Below the pieces are notes generated by a model, which was given only the letters and a program-made list of their open reading frames with translations, was not told the DNA's origin and did not search any database. 34,568 nt of DNA, from contig CAZMEV010000020.1 in NCBI GenBank assembly GCA_964565375.1, positions 1-34,568 of the forward strand, given 5' to 3'. Positions 1-7,644 of the stretch are shown here, piece after piece. Every line of letters starts with the position of its first letter. The first letter of the stretch is position 1. Source of the DNA: SLAN01 sp964565375 (lineage in GTDB: Bacteria; Spirochaetota; Spirochaetia; DSM-27196; SKKC01). The position numbers and the translations under genes were made by a program.

Positions 1-178
1 ACTGACATTTCAGGATCCGATTAAATGGAGCGCTGTGCATATGGCTTTAGTCTAGCGGTCTCGGGAGTGCATGTTAAGCGTTGCCACTATGCGGTATCAC
101 AAACTTCTGCTCCGCGCGGCCTTCAGCCATGGATTGAAAAACCTTTCTCGCGCTATTGTTCAGGGTAGAAGGAGCAGC

Positions 179-1057
179 ATGATGAGCAGTTCAAAAACGG
201 TGCAAACATCGGGACGTACCGCCCTTGTGGTCGAAGGCGGAGCTATGCGCGGCATTTTTTCCACCGGAGTGCTCGATACGTTTCTCGCCGAAAACTTTAA
301 TCCTTTTGACCTTTGCATTGGAGTATCGGCCGGAGCGAACAATCTCGTATCATATCTCGCCGGAGCACGCGAGCGAAGCTACACGATTTACACTCGCCTC
401 TCGCCACAGCCGGAGTTCATAAACATTCGACGTTTTATTACCGGCGGTCATCTTATGGATCTCGACTGGTTATGGGACATGAGCATGCGCGATCTACCGA
501 TAGATGTCGAACGTGTTATCCACGAAGGGCCCGAGTATGTGATCGGCCTGACGCGCGTAAAGGACGGACAGATCGTGTTCCGCACTCCGGACACCGCAAA
601 TGTCGCCGAAATGCTCAAGGCCTCAAGCGCCATGCCGCTTTTTTATCGCCGCTTCGTTACGCTCGACGACGGAGAGGATTATGTCGATGGTGGTCTCGCT
701 GAGCCTATTCCCGTGGAGGAGGCGTGGCGTCGCGGGGCGAAGCGGATTCTTGTGCTCCGCTCGCGGCCATACAGCTATCGGATGAATCCGCGAAAGCGAA
801 ACCGGCTCATGCAGGCCGCCCTGCGCGAGTACCCCGCACTTCGCGAGGCGTTTGCACATCGACCTGAACGATACAACCGGGCCATAGACTTCATTCGCAA
901 TCCACCGGAGGGCGTCGATATTACCGAGATTAATCCGCCGGAAGATTTCGAAACATCGCGAATGACGCGCGATGTGGACGCGCTCAACCGTGACTACCAG
1001 CGGGGAGTCGAGCAGGGTATCGCAGTAGTGCGGGAGTGGCAGCCGGCTATCGCCTGA
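179..1057 (+). CDS. Patatin-like phospholipase (RssA/YjjU-type)
   Basis: Predicted cytoplasmic or membrane-peripheral lipid acyl hydrolase with a Ser-Asp dyad. The sequence shows the whole patatin signature. The glycine-rich oxyanion loop GGAMRG is near residues 20-25, the nucleophile elbow GVSAG places the catalytic Ser at about 50, and the catalytic Asp lies in DGG at about 170-172. At about 292 residues it is a normal single-domain bacterial patatin. The frame is open back to position 71, but the ATG at 179 follows an AGAAGGAG ribosome-binding site, so I start there; a second ATG at 182 is equally possible. The 3' end overlaps the convergent MFS gene by 11 bp. The physiological substrate cannot be read from the sequence. 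Confidence 0.9.
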   Translation: MMSSSKTVQTSGRTALVVEGGAMRGIFSTGVLDTFLAENFNPFDLCIGVSAGANNLVSYLAGARERSYTIYTRLSPQPEFINIRRFITGGHLMDLDWLWDMSMRDLPIDVERVIHEGPEYVIGLTRVKDGQIVFRTPDTANVAEMLKASSAMPLFYRRFVTLDDGEDYVDGGLAEPIPVEEAWRRGAKRILVLRSRPYSYRMNPRKRNRLMQAALREYPALREAFAHRPERYNRAIDFIRNPPEGVDITEINPPEDFETSRMTRDVDALNRDYQRGVEQGIAVVREWQPAIA

Positions 1058-2255
1058 GCATTCCGAACACCGCAGCCGCCACAACGGCGACCACGCCGCC
1101 GAACACAAAAATGGCCTCGAGACCGTAGCGGCTGCTGACGACGCCCGCGCCGATGAGAAGGGTAGCGCCGAGTATTTCGTACACCATCGACACAAGTGAG
1201 GACACGGTCGCCCGGCCAGTCGACTCAATGCGTTCCTGGATCCAGCCCTGAAAAATCACTTCGGCCGAAGCCATCATGAAGAAATACACGAAGTACAGGG
1301 GAAGTACCACGACACGCCCGAGAGCCGCCGCTGGAATAAGCAGCAGCCCCGCGCTACCCATCCACAGCGAAAGCCGCCGTACCGAGGCCAGGCCGAACCA
1401 TTGGCGAACGCGCTCGGCACATGCTCCTCCCACGCCCTCGCATACGAATCGTGTTGCCCCCCATATGCCTACGAGCGCCACCGGCACACCGACGCGTGTG
1501 GCGAAGAGAAAGTCGTACTCATCGAGCACGCCGTAGGTCACGGTCGCAAGACTTCCGAAGATTACCAGCGGTGCGAAGGCCGGAAGTGAGAGCGCGGTAC
1601 GCACCGAATCGGCAATTTCGCGCAGCCGAGCCAGAAGAGAAGACACGACAGACTGTCTGCCGCCGGTCATTTCGGAAGATTTCGGAGGTCGATGTTCCCG
1701 AATACCGGTCGCGAGCCCGGCCGCGACGAGCATCGAGACCACCGAAGCGACGAGCACGAGGGCAACACTCTGCGTATACACCCATCCTCCGAGCAGAACC
1801 GAAAGCACTACTCCCGCGCGGGAAGCAAACGCCCCGCGCCCGGAAATCGCAACAAAGCGTTTTTCTTCACCGCGGGCGGCAAGCAGGTCGTAGAGCAGGG
1901 CGTCGACTGTTCCGGTACATATCGCCTCCTGAAGTCCCCAGAGGACGAAGCCCAGCGCAAATCCTGCGAAGTCCGGTCTCGCAAGCCATACCGCAAAGCC
2001 CGCGGCCTTCAAAAGCAGGCCGACCGCGAGGGACACCTTTCGACTCCAGAGGTCGGCGACGATCCCGGAGGGGACCTCCATCAGAATAACCGGCACACCC
2101 CAGATAAGAAGCAGAAGCGAGAGCTCAAGATAGTCGAGTCCGACATGCTCGAAATATATGAGATATACCGGGTAAACGAGCGCAAAATCCTCGAAGAACC
2201 GGAAAAGGAGGTAGGCGAGAACTGATCGGTCCCGATGCGGTGCGATTCGTGTCAC
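1047..2255 (-). CDS. Major facilitator superfamily transporter
   Basis: Predicted 12-helix inner-membrane secondary transporter of about 402 residues. The protein alternates hydrophobic helices and short loops throughout. Between helices 2 and 3 it carries a classical MFS motif A-like loop (G-I-V-A-D-L-W-S-R-K, near residues 64-73). Substrate is unknown; drug or sugar efflux would be guesses. The upstream-most start is a GTG at 2255 with only a weak purine-rich stretch in front of it, so the true start could be slightly internal. It runs in the same direction as the upstream aldo/keto reductase gene, 53 bp away, and may be co-transcribed with it. Its 3' end overlaps the convergent patatin gene by 11 bp. 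Confidence 0.85.
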   Translation of the reverse strand: MTRIAPHRDRSVLAYLLFRFFEDFALVYPVYLIYFEHVGLDYLELSLLLLIWGVPVILMEVPSGIVADLWSRKVSLAVGLLLKAAGFAVWLARPDFAGFALGFVLWGLQEAICTGTVDALLYDLLAARGEEKRFVAISGRGAFASRAGVVLSVLLGGWVYTQSVALVLVASVVSMLVAAGLATGIREHRPPKSSEMTGGRQSVVSSLLARLREIADSVRTALSLPAFAPLVIFGSLATVTYGVLDEYDFLFATRVGVPVALVGIWGATRFVCEGVGGACAERVRQWFGLASVRRLSLWMGSAGLLLIPAAALGRVVVLPLYFVYFFMMASAEVIFQGWIQERIESTGRATVSSLVSMVYEILGATLLIGAGVVSSRYGLEAIFVFGGVVAVVAAAVFGMLRR

Positions 2256-2308
2256 GTTGTGCGGTCCTGCTTCACCCGTGTCGGATCACGCCGTTCTGCT
2301 TTCCGAGG

Positions 2309-3301
2309 TTATCGGGCCGACATACTGTTCGCCGTACCTTCCTCATTGCGGTCGGTTGCCGGCGACGGTGTACGGGCGAGGGCGGAAATGCGGGCACGAA
2401 GCTCATCGTCCATCGACACATTCACCGAATCGAGTCCGGCGGCAAGCTGCTCAGTGTTGCGGGCACCGATAATCGGAGCGGTAACCGCCGGATGCGTTGA
2501 AACCCACCGTACCGCAAGCGAAGCCGGATGCACTCCGAGCTCGCCGGCGAGCTCGGTAAACGATTCAGCTGTCTCGTACATCCACTCTTCGCCGTAGCGC
2601 GTCCCGTACATTCGGTTCTGCACGAGGCGACCGCTTTCCGGACGTTTGCTCTTGCCGTATTTGCCTGAGAGAAGACCTCCACCAAGCGGGCTGTACGGTA
2701 CGACACCGATTCCCTCGCTCCCGGCCATCGGAAGGATCTCCACTTCCGCCTGGCGTTTCACGAGGTTGTACATCGGCTGAATACAATCGACGGGCGCGAA
2801 GCCGCGGAGATCCGCAATCCCGTTCGCCTTTGCAATCTGCCATGCGGCGAAGTTGCTCGCACCGATATAGACCACCTTGCCCGAACGCACGAGGTCGTCG
2901 AGAGCACGCATGGTTTCCTCGAGTCGTGTGACCTCGTCAAAGCGATGAAGGAAGTAAACATCGATCCGGTCGGTATCGAGTCGTTTCAGACTCTCTTCGA
3001 CCGCCCGTACAATATGATAACGGGAGGAGCCACGGTCGTTTACGCCTTCACCCATGGGAAAGTGCGCTTTCGTCGTAATAACAAGCTCATCGCGCATTCC
3101 TCTCATGAGCTTCCCGAGAAAGCGTTCTGAGGTGCCTTTCTGATACACGTTTGCACAGTCGAAAAAGTTCACCCCCGCATCCCGGCAGGCCCGAAACAGC
3201 TCGGCGGAGGTCTGTTCATCAGCGTCTCCTCCGAACGACATCGTGCCGAAACACAACTCCGATACACGTACACCGGTATGCCCTAGATATCTGTATTCCA
3301 T
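2309..3301 (-). CDS. Aldo/keto reductase
   Basis: Predicted NADPH-dependent cytosolic oxidoreductase with a TIM-barrel fold, 330 residues. The catalytic tetrad is readable: Asp48 and Tyr53 in FFDCANVY, Lys78 in TTKAHF, and His119 in FLHRFD. The later segment YSPLGGGLLSGKYG is typical of the AKR11/12-like general stress reductases. The open frame continues upstream to 3556, but homologues begin at the MEYRYLG start, so I use the ATG at 3301. No clear Shine-Dalgarno sequence precedes it. It is divergent from the sensor kinase at 3428 and probably heads a two-gene unit with the MFS transporter. The substrate cannot be deduced. Confidence 0.9.
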   Translation of the reverse strand: MEYRYLGHTGVRVSELCFGTMSFGGDADEQTSAELFRACRDAGVNFFDCANVYQKGTSERFLGKLMRGMRDELVITTKAHFPMGEGVNDRGSSRYHIVRAVEESLKRLDTDRIDVYFLHRFDEVTRLEETMRALDDLVRSGKVVYIGASNFAAWQIAKANGIADLRGFAPVDCIQPMYNLVKRQAEVEILPMAGSEGIGVVPYSPLGGGLLSGKYGKSKRPESGRLVQNRMYGTRYGEEWMYETAESFTELAGELGVHPASLAVRWVSTHPAVTAPIIGARNTEQLAAGLDSVNVSMDDELRARISALARTPSPATDRNEEGTANSMSAR

Positions 3302-3383
3302 AACCGTAAATGATAGTACGGAATCGCGGTCGGAGGAAGTCTGCGAAGTCTGGTCAAAGTGGGGCAGGACCTCCATCTTGCCG

Positions 3384-3412
3384 TTGCGCAGGACCAGAAT
3401 AAGTGAGATTAT
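3384..3412 (+). promoter_or_regulatory. Candidate sigma70-type promoter for the PAS kinase
   Basis: TTGCGC (3384-3389) and GATTAT (3407-3412) are separated by exactly 17 bp, each matching consensus at four of six positions. Transcription would start only about 8-10 bases before the ATG at 3428, implying a very short leader, which fits the absence of a strong ribosome-binding site. Predicted by eye only. Confidence 0.3.
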
Positions 3413-3427
3413 TGACCTTTCAGAACT

Positions 3428-4453
3428 ATGAATACGCAGAGCATCAACAGAGACAACTCCTATTATCAGAGGCTTTTTACTGCATTCGAGTTCAGCAGTG
3501 TCGGTGCATGGGAGCTTGATTTCTCCGATTCCACAGTCATTCGCACGCTCCGGCACGATAAGATCTTCGGTTACCAGGAGCTACTACCGGAATGGACATA
3601 TGAACACTTCCTGTCTCATGTACACCCGGATGACAGGTATCACGTCGAAAGTCGGTTTCGCGATACCATTGAACGGGGAGCAGACTGGAATCTTGAGTGC
3701 CGCATTATCCGTGCGGATGGGGAAGAGCGATGGATCCGTACTGCAGCCCGCATGTTCGATAAACCCGAAGGGAAGGGCAAGCGACTTTCCGGTATTGTCG
3801 AGGATATCACCGACATAAAATCCTTCGAAAAGCGCATTACCTCCCTGCTTAAAGAAAAAGAGCTTCTGCTCAAAGAGTCACACCACCGCGTGAAAAACAA
3901 TATGGGAGCACTCGCAGGTCTTTTGACTTATCACTCGTCTCAGCAGCGGGATCCGGATGCGGCTTCGGTACTGCAGGACGCAGCATCCCGCGCGCAGAGT
4001 ATGATGGTGCTCTACGACAGACTCTACACCTCCGAACAATACGAAGAACTGAACTTTCAGGAGTATCTCGGTCAGCTTATTCGCGACACCGTAGAACTCA
4101 ACGATCCTTCCGGGCATATCCGTGCGGAAATCGCCGGCGACGACTTCCCGCTCAATTCCCGTATTGTTGCCCCGCTGGGAATCATATTGACTGAGCTCGT
4201 CACGAACTCGGTGAAGCACGCATTTTACGAGACCACGAACGCCGTTATTTACGCCTCCGCTATAAGGCGGGGCAATACCGTTACCGTTGAATACAGCGAC
4301 AACGGGATAAGGTGGGAACCGCCTCAGCGCAATTCGAACGTCGAGCGCGGCTTCGGCCTTGAGCTTATTGAAATGCTTGTTGAACAGCTCGAAGGCACAT
4401 TGTCGGTAAGTCCCGAAGAGGGCACGCGGTACCAGATTCAATTTCGGGTGTGA
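3428..4453 (+). CDS. PAS-domain sensor histidine kinase, HisKA_2 family
   Basis: Predicted soluble cytoplasmic sensor kinase of 341 residues with no membrane segment. Residues about 15-130 form a PAS_3-like fold (WELDF, HPDD at 66-69, RADGEERWIR) ending in the usual GIVEDITD strand. Residues about 140-225 form a HisKA_2 dimerisation domain with the phospho-acceptor His153 in HHRVKNN. The C-terminus is an HATPase_c domain with an N-box (ELVTNSVKHAF), the DNG ATP-lid start, and GFGLELIEML. This layout resembles light- or redox-sensing HisKA_2 kinases; the PAS ligand is unknown. No LOV cysteine motif (GRNCRFLQ type) is present, so a flavin-adduct photoreceptor is unlikely. No response regulator lies nearby, so it is an orphan kinase. 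Confidence 0.88.
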   Translation: MNTQSINRDNSYYQRLFTAFEFSSVGAWELDFSDSTVIRTLRHDKIFGYQELLPEWTYEHFLSHVHPDDRYHVESRFRDTIERGADWNLECRIIRADGEERWIRTAARMFDKPEGKGKRLSGIVEDITDIKSFEKRITSLLKEKELLLKESHHRVKNNMGALAGLLTYHSSQQRDPDAASVLQDAASRAQSMMVLYDRLYTSEQYEELNFQEYLGQLIRDTVELNDPSGHIRAEIAGDDFPLNSRIVAPLGIILTELVTNSVKHAFYETTNAVIYASAIRRGNTVTVEYSDNGIRWEPPQRNSNVERGFGLELIEMLVEQLEGTLSVSPEEGTRYQIQFRV

Positions 4454-4569
4454 GTTCTCTTCTCTTGTGCTGACCAGCCCCGTAAGATCACACCGTTCCC
4501 CCTGAAGACGACACCGTACATAGACAGAACTGTACAAGCCTCATGCGTGCCGGTAGGCTCTACGGGTAT

Positions 4570-5127
4570 ATGACAGGCGGAACGACTGAGCCGGTGAAGA
4601 CGGTATGCGTATACTGCGGGTCCGGAAACGGAGTCGCCGAATGCTATTTTGAAGCTGCACGCGAGCTTTCCGCAGAACTGGCAGCCCGTGGTATAGCGAT
4701 TGTGTACGGAGGTGCGAGGGTAGGGCTTATGGGCATGGTCGCCGACACGGCCCTGTCACTTGGAGCATCGGTTACCGGCGTGATCCCCGAAGGGCTCGTT
4801 CAGCGGGAAATCGCGCATGAAGGGCTGACGCAGCAGTATGTAGTAAGCACCATGCACGAGCGAAAGGAGCAAATGGCATCGCTTTCGGACGCCTTCATCG
4901 CTCTCCCGGGCGGGCTCGGTACGCTCGAAGAATTGTTTGAAATAATGACGTGGGGACACCTCGGGATCCACGCGAAGCCGTTCGGACTGGTGAATACCGG
5001 TGGCTACTACAACCAGCTCATCCGGTTTCTTGAGCACGCCGTCCGTGAGGGGTTCATCGGGGCTGATCGTCTGGAGAAGCTTCTGGTGTCTGAACAACCG
5101 CAGCAATTGCTCGACAGGTTTCCCTGA
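4570..5127 (+). CDS. LOG-family cytokinin riboside 5'-monophosphate phosphoribohydrolase
   Basis: Rossmann-fold nucleotide hydrolase of the LOG/TIGR00730 family, often misannotated as lysine decarboxylase. Family members release a free base and ribose 5-phosphate from N6-modified or ordinary AMP. The signature PGGLGTLEE is at about 113-121 and the preceding conserved MHERK at about 95-99, both part of the active site. The N-terminal strand VCVYCGS and YGGARVGLMG are also typical. The start is uncertain: ATG 4570 gives an N-terminus of normal length, while ATG 4543 adds nine residues; neither has a strong ribosome-binding site. It follows the sensor kinase by about 115 bp in the same orientation. 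In a non-plant-associated bacterium the role is probably nucleotide salvage. Confidence 0.9.
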   Translation: MTGGTTEPVKTVCVYCGSGNGVAECYFEAARELSAELAARGIAIVYGGARVGLMGMVADTALSLGASVTGVIPEGLVQREIAHEGLTQQYVVSTMHERKEQMASLSDAFIALPGGLGTLEELFEIMTWGHLGIHAKPFGLVNTGGYYNQLIRFLEHAVREGFIGADRLEKLLVSEQPQQLLDRFP

Positions 5128-5294
5128 AAAATGGCTCCCGCTTTGCCGAGTCTGTAACTGTTCACCTCCAGGAATCCTTACGGACAACGGAGCAACTCAG
5201 AGAAAACCCTGTTCCTCTCATTAAATGAATGATTTAATTGAATAAAGAATTGAACTTGTTTTCGTAACCGAACTCGCCCTTACATGTTTCCTTC

Positions 5295-5324
5295 TTGACA
5301 TTATCTTGACACAATATGGATAAA
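5295..5324 (+). promoter_or_regulatory. Candidate sigma70 promoter upstream of the transglutaminase-like gene
   Basis: A perfect TTGACA at 5295-5300 is followed after 18 bp by GATAAA (5319-5324, four of six matches). A second perfect TTGACA at 5306-5311 overlaps the spacer but has no good -10 partner. This lies in an otherwise feature-poor 255-bp gap (5128-5382) that is locally AT-richer than its surroundings. No terminator hairpin was recognised after the LOG gene. Confidence 0.45.
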
Positions 5325-5382
5325 TTGCAGACTGTGTCTTGACGAAGACGGCATCCTGTAGCCGTTTTCCTCTGGAGGAACC

Positions 5383-6096
5383 ATGAGCGGTATGGCGAAA
5401 CGAACCCTTGGATTACGGCTGTTTGCTGTTGGATTTTTCCTCGCCTGGGTTCTGTTTACATTATATCCACGCCCTGCCGATCTGCTGCGAAGCGTCTATC
5501 GAGTGTTTAATCCTCCGGTAAATGGTGAGTATGCTGCGAGCTTTGTACATCTGTTTGAAGATTCTGAGGACGCCGCAGCGATTGACCGGCAGGTGAAGGC
5601 ATCGTTTCCATATCAGTACGACTGGGTTACGTTTAATGTGCCATGGTATTTCCCTACGGTTGAGGAGGCGTTCGAGCGAATGGCCGGCGACTGCAAGACC
5701 CAGCTCGTGGTGCTTGCTTCCATGCTGGAGGCCCGGGGTATTCCCTATACGATTTCGGTATCGCCGACTCACGTCTGGGTTGATTACGAGGGCAAAGAGC
5801 CATCGCGTATTGAAAACGCTCAGGTAGCCATGTTCACAGCTCCTGGCGCAGGCGAGGCGTCTTCTGAATACTCGTTCCGCGAACTGTTCCGCGCTCCCGC
5901 GCAACTGGACCTTGCCCGGTCGTTTGAGGTCTTCTGGATCGCGTTCTGGGATTATATGCCGCCCGACCGCAAGGTCTCCCTCGCGGTCGGGCTTGTAATC
6001 TCTATCATACTGTTTGCGATCGCCGGAACCGGCGTTCCGACTGTCACCGATGTATCGCCAGTGCCGGTCCGCCGGCCGGCAGCTGGTCTTCGCTGA
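5383..6096 (+). CDS. Membrane-anchored transglutaminase-like domain protein
   Basis: A 237-residue protein with an N-terminal membrane segment (about 9-28), a papain-like transglutaminase core, and a second hydrophobic helix near the C-terminus (about 199-216). The catalytic triad is readable: Cys104 in GDCKTQ, His130 in THVWVDY and probably Asp134. The core therefore most likely sits between the two helices on the extracytoplasmic side. Such domains in bacteria usually act as proteases, peptidoglycan-peptide hydrolases or acyl transferases; the substrate here is unknown. The start ATG 5383 has a strong GGAGG at 5374-5378; a second ATG lies at 5392. The last 53 bp overlap the convergent eRF1-like gene. 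Confidence 0.75.
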   Translation: MSGMAKRTLGLRLFAVGFFLAWVLFTLYPRPADLLRSVYRVFNPPVNGEYAASFVHLFEDSEDAAAIDRQVKASFPYQYDWVTFNVPWYFPTVEEAFERMAGDCKTQLVVLASMLEARGIPYTISVSPTHVWVDYEGKEPSRIENAQVAMFTAPGAGEASSEYSFRELFRAPAQLDLARSFEVFWIAFWDYMPPDRKVSLAVGLVISIILFAIAGTGVPTVTDVSPVPVRRPAAGLR

Positions 6097-7168
6097 AGGC
6101 GTAGACCGAGCCTCCGTTTCGAAGCGTGAAGGTTGCAGCAAGGTCAAGCAGTTCGTCGGCGGATTCGCCGGAAGAATCGTGTGTTACAAGCTGGCTCATA
6201 GGCTCGAAACTGCCGCGAACCTCGCGTTCGGGATCAATGAACAGTGATGCAGTCCGTCCTTCGTAAGCAGCCGGGAGTATCTGCTCCAGATCCGTCAGCC
6301 ACGATTCCTGTGGTACATCGTCCAGCCTCTGGAGAGCTTCGCGACGCATTGCCTCCGCTTCTTGAGAGACGATCTCACGACTTCTCCTGTGGAGTTCCTC
6401 CTCTCCAAGCTGCGAAGGACTACCCCGGACGTAATCGTCGGTAAGCGACCGCAACCGGGTACGCTTGCGGTAATGCCCTACAATGTATTCTACACCGGCA
6501 AGTACAACCGGCAGCGAATCTTTGCCGATCTCTTCGACTACCACTTCGTCAAGCCGGTCGATAAACTCGAAAAGATACGATTTCAGGTCTGCTTCCGGAT
6601 CAAAGCGCACGCCCGTTCTTGCACCGGGGGCGGCATTCTGGCTCTGCTCAAAGTCGTACTCAGCAAGTACCTGGGACATGTTCGGCAGAGGTTTCTGCGT
6701 TGAAACATCGCTGACTGAGAACGAGTCGCCGTACAAAAGCCTTACACAACGTTGATCGAGCGAAAGTATGTAAAAGCCGGTGGCTTCCGTGAATGCGCCT
6801 ATCAGCGGACGGATAGAAAAATGGTCGCCGATTTCAACCCGCTCGGGAGGGGTGGAAGGCAACGACACAAACTCCGCACGCTCCGGCGACAGGAAGCACG
6901 CAAATCCCTGTGCCTTGAAATCCCAGGCCGGCGATTCCTGTTCTCTGGCATCCCTGAGCGGTTTCAGCAGGCTTCTTGTATCACTGTAGCCGTGCTGTTC
7001 GAGTGCATTTTCCGCCTCGCGTTCAAGGTTTTTGAGCCGTTTCATGTTCTCCTGTTGTTCAGGGTTCTTGATCGTCGGTGTCTGCACCGGCATGTATATG
7101 CTCACTGCCGGTGTATTCTGTGCTTCTGCGAGATCCCGTATGTATTCATGCGAAATTCCGCGTTTCAT
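6044..7168 (-). CDS. Bacterial archaeo-eukaryotic release-factor-like (baeRF) protein
   Basis: A 374-residue protein resembling the bacterial eRF1-related (baeRF family 3/7-like) proteins. These have eRF1/Dom34-like domains and are thought to act at ribosomes or in RNA-linked stress. Supporting features are the N-terminal VSIYMPV strand, the middle segment that includes GFYILSLDQRCVRLLYG, and a C-terminal domain with LPVVLAGVEYIVGHYRK and GGSVYAFSEDQLP. There is no GGQ tripeptide, so it is not a canonical peptide-release factor. The ATG at 7168 has an AGGAGG about 12 bases upstream. It follows the small OmdA-like gene by 51 bp and is probably co-transcribed with it. Family assignment rests on overall pattern, so exact subfamily is uncertain. 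Confidence 0.7.
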   Translation of the reverse strand: MKRGISHEYIRDLAEAQNTPAVSIYMPVQTPTIKNPEQQENMKRLKNLEREAENALEQHGYSDTRSLLKPLRDAREQESPAWDFKAQGFACFLSPERAEFVSLPSTPPERVEIGDHFSIRPLIGAFTEATGFYILSLDQRCVRLLYGDSFSVSDVSTQKPLPNMSQVLAEYDFEQSQNAAPGARTGVRFDPEADLKSYLFEFIDRLDEVVVEEIGKDSLPVVLAGVEYIVGHYRKRTRLRSLTDDYVRGSPSQLGEEELHRRSREIVSQEAEAMRREALQRLDDVPQESWLTDLEQILPAAYEGRTASLFIDPEREVRGSFEPMSQLVTHDSSGESADELLDLAATFTLRNGGSVYAFSEDQLPAGGPALAIHR

Positions 7169-7219
7169 ATTATCGTATCGCCTCCTCGCATCAGGGTCAG
7201 ATCGTTCTTTGCACGGTAA

Positions 7220-7483
7220 TCAGGTAGTTCTCGTCGGTCCGACCCAGCTCGTACGCCGGCTGTTCTCGTACTGGCCCACGCGGGACATCATGCCGGCAAC
7301 ACGCTGAACGCGTTCTCTGCGTTCGGCATCAGTATCCGCACGTTCAATCCAGCGGATATGGCGCTTCTGCACCGCTGTTGGTCGCCGCTGAAAGATGTTC
7401 AGTACTTCCGAATTCGAAAGTTCATCGTAGAGGTCATTGGGAATTACGACAGGCTTAGGCCGAAGTCTGTTGATGATCTTCAT
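7220..7483 (-). CDS. YdeI/OmpD-associated-type (OmdA) small domain protein
   Basis: An 87-residue protein matching the C-terminal domain of YdeI/OmdA proteins: VVIPNDLYDEL, then FQRRPTAVQKRHIRWIERA, then an arginine-rich R-R-E-R-V-Q-R-V-A-G-M-M helix. In full-length relatives this domain follows a DUF1905 domain and the family is linked to bacteriocin and antimicrobial-peptide tolerance; here only the small domain is present. The open frame reaches upstream to 7522, but ATG 7483 is preceded by GGGAGGAGG and is clearly preferred. It probably heads a two-gene operon with the eRF1-like gene. The actual function is unknown. Confidence 0.7.
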   Translation of the reverse strand: MKIINRLRPKPVVIPNDLYDELSNSEVLNIFQRRPTAVQKRHIRWIERADTDAERRERVQRVAGMMSRVGQYENSRRTSWVGPTRTT

Positions 7484-7506
7484 ACTATCCTCCTCCCTCG
7501 GCGTTT

Positions 7507-7542
7507 GTGTATAATATATCATACACCTGCCGGCACCGACAA
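7507..7542 (-). promoter_or_regulatory. Promoter with overlapping near-perfect palindrome
   Basis: On the minus strand TTGTCG (7537-7542) and TATATT (7513-7518) are 18 bp apart and would drive the OmdA-like/eRF1-like operon. The -10 element lies inside a 20-bp palindrome at 7507-7526 (arms GTGTAT/ATACAC, 18 of 20 positions symmetric). A repressor bound there would block this promoter. On the plus strand the same palindrome contains a TATAAT, so it could also serve the divergent activase operon. The rest of the 161-bp gap shows no clear site, and the activase gene lacks a ribosome-binding site. Confidence 0.4.
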
Positions 7543-7644
7543 ACCCATCATTTTTCTTCCCCCCGGATTTTAAAGGATTGCATTTATCCGCTAATGACTT
7601 CAGGGTTACTTGTACAGTCTTGAACCGTATAGAGTATTGTTCTA

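Noticed and set aside
1..178. Something upstream of the patatin gene
   Set aside because: The in-frame extension to position 71 has no ribosome-binding site and no family similarity; no convincing promoter or other feature was seen in these bases.
1421..2089. Long plus-strand open frame opposite the MFS gene
   Set aside because: The product is extremely Arg/Pro/Ser-rich, the usual sign of an antisense frame over a GC-rich gene; the minus-strand frame has a clear MFS motif and helices.
3878..4537. Minus-strand open frame opposite the PAS kinase
   Set aside because: It covers the HisKA_2 and ATPase domains, which are unmistakable on the plus strand; its own product has no recognisable features.
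4570..5127. Lysine decarboxylase annotation for the LOG protein
   Set aside because: The PGGxGTxxE family label as lysine decarboxylase is a historical misannotation; no PLP-binding decarboxylase motif is present.
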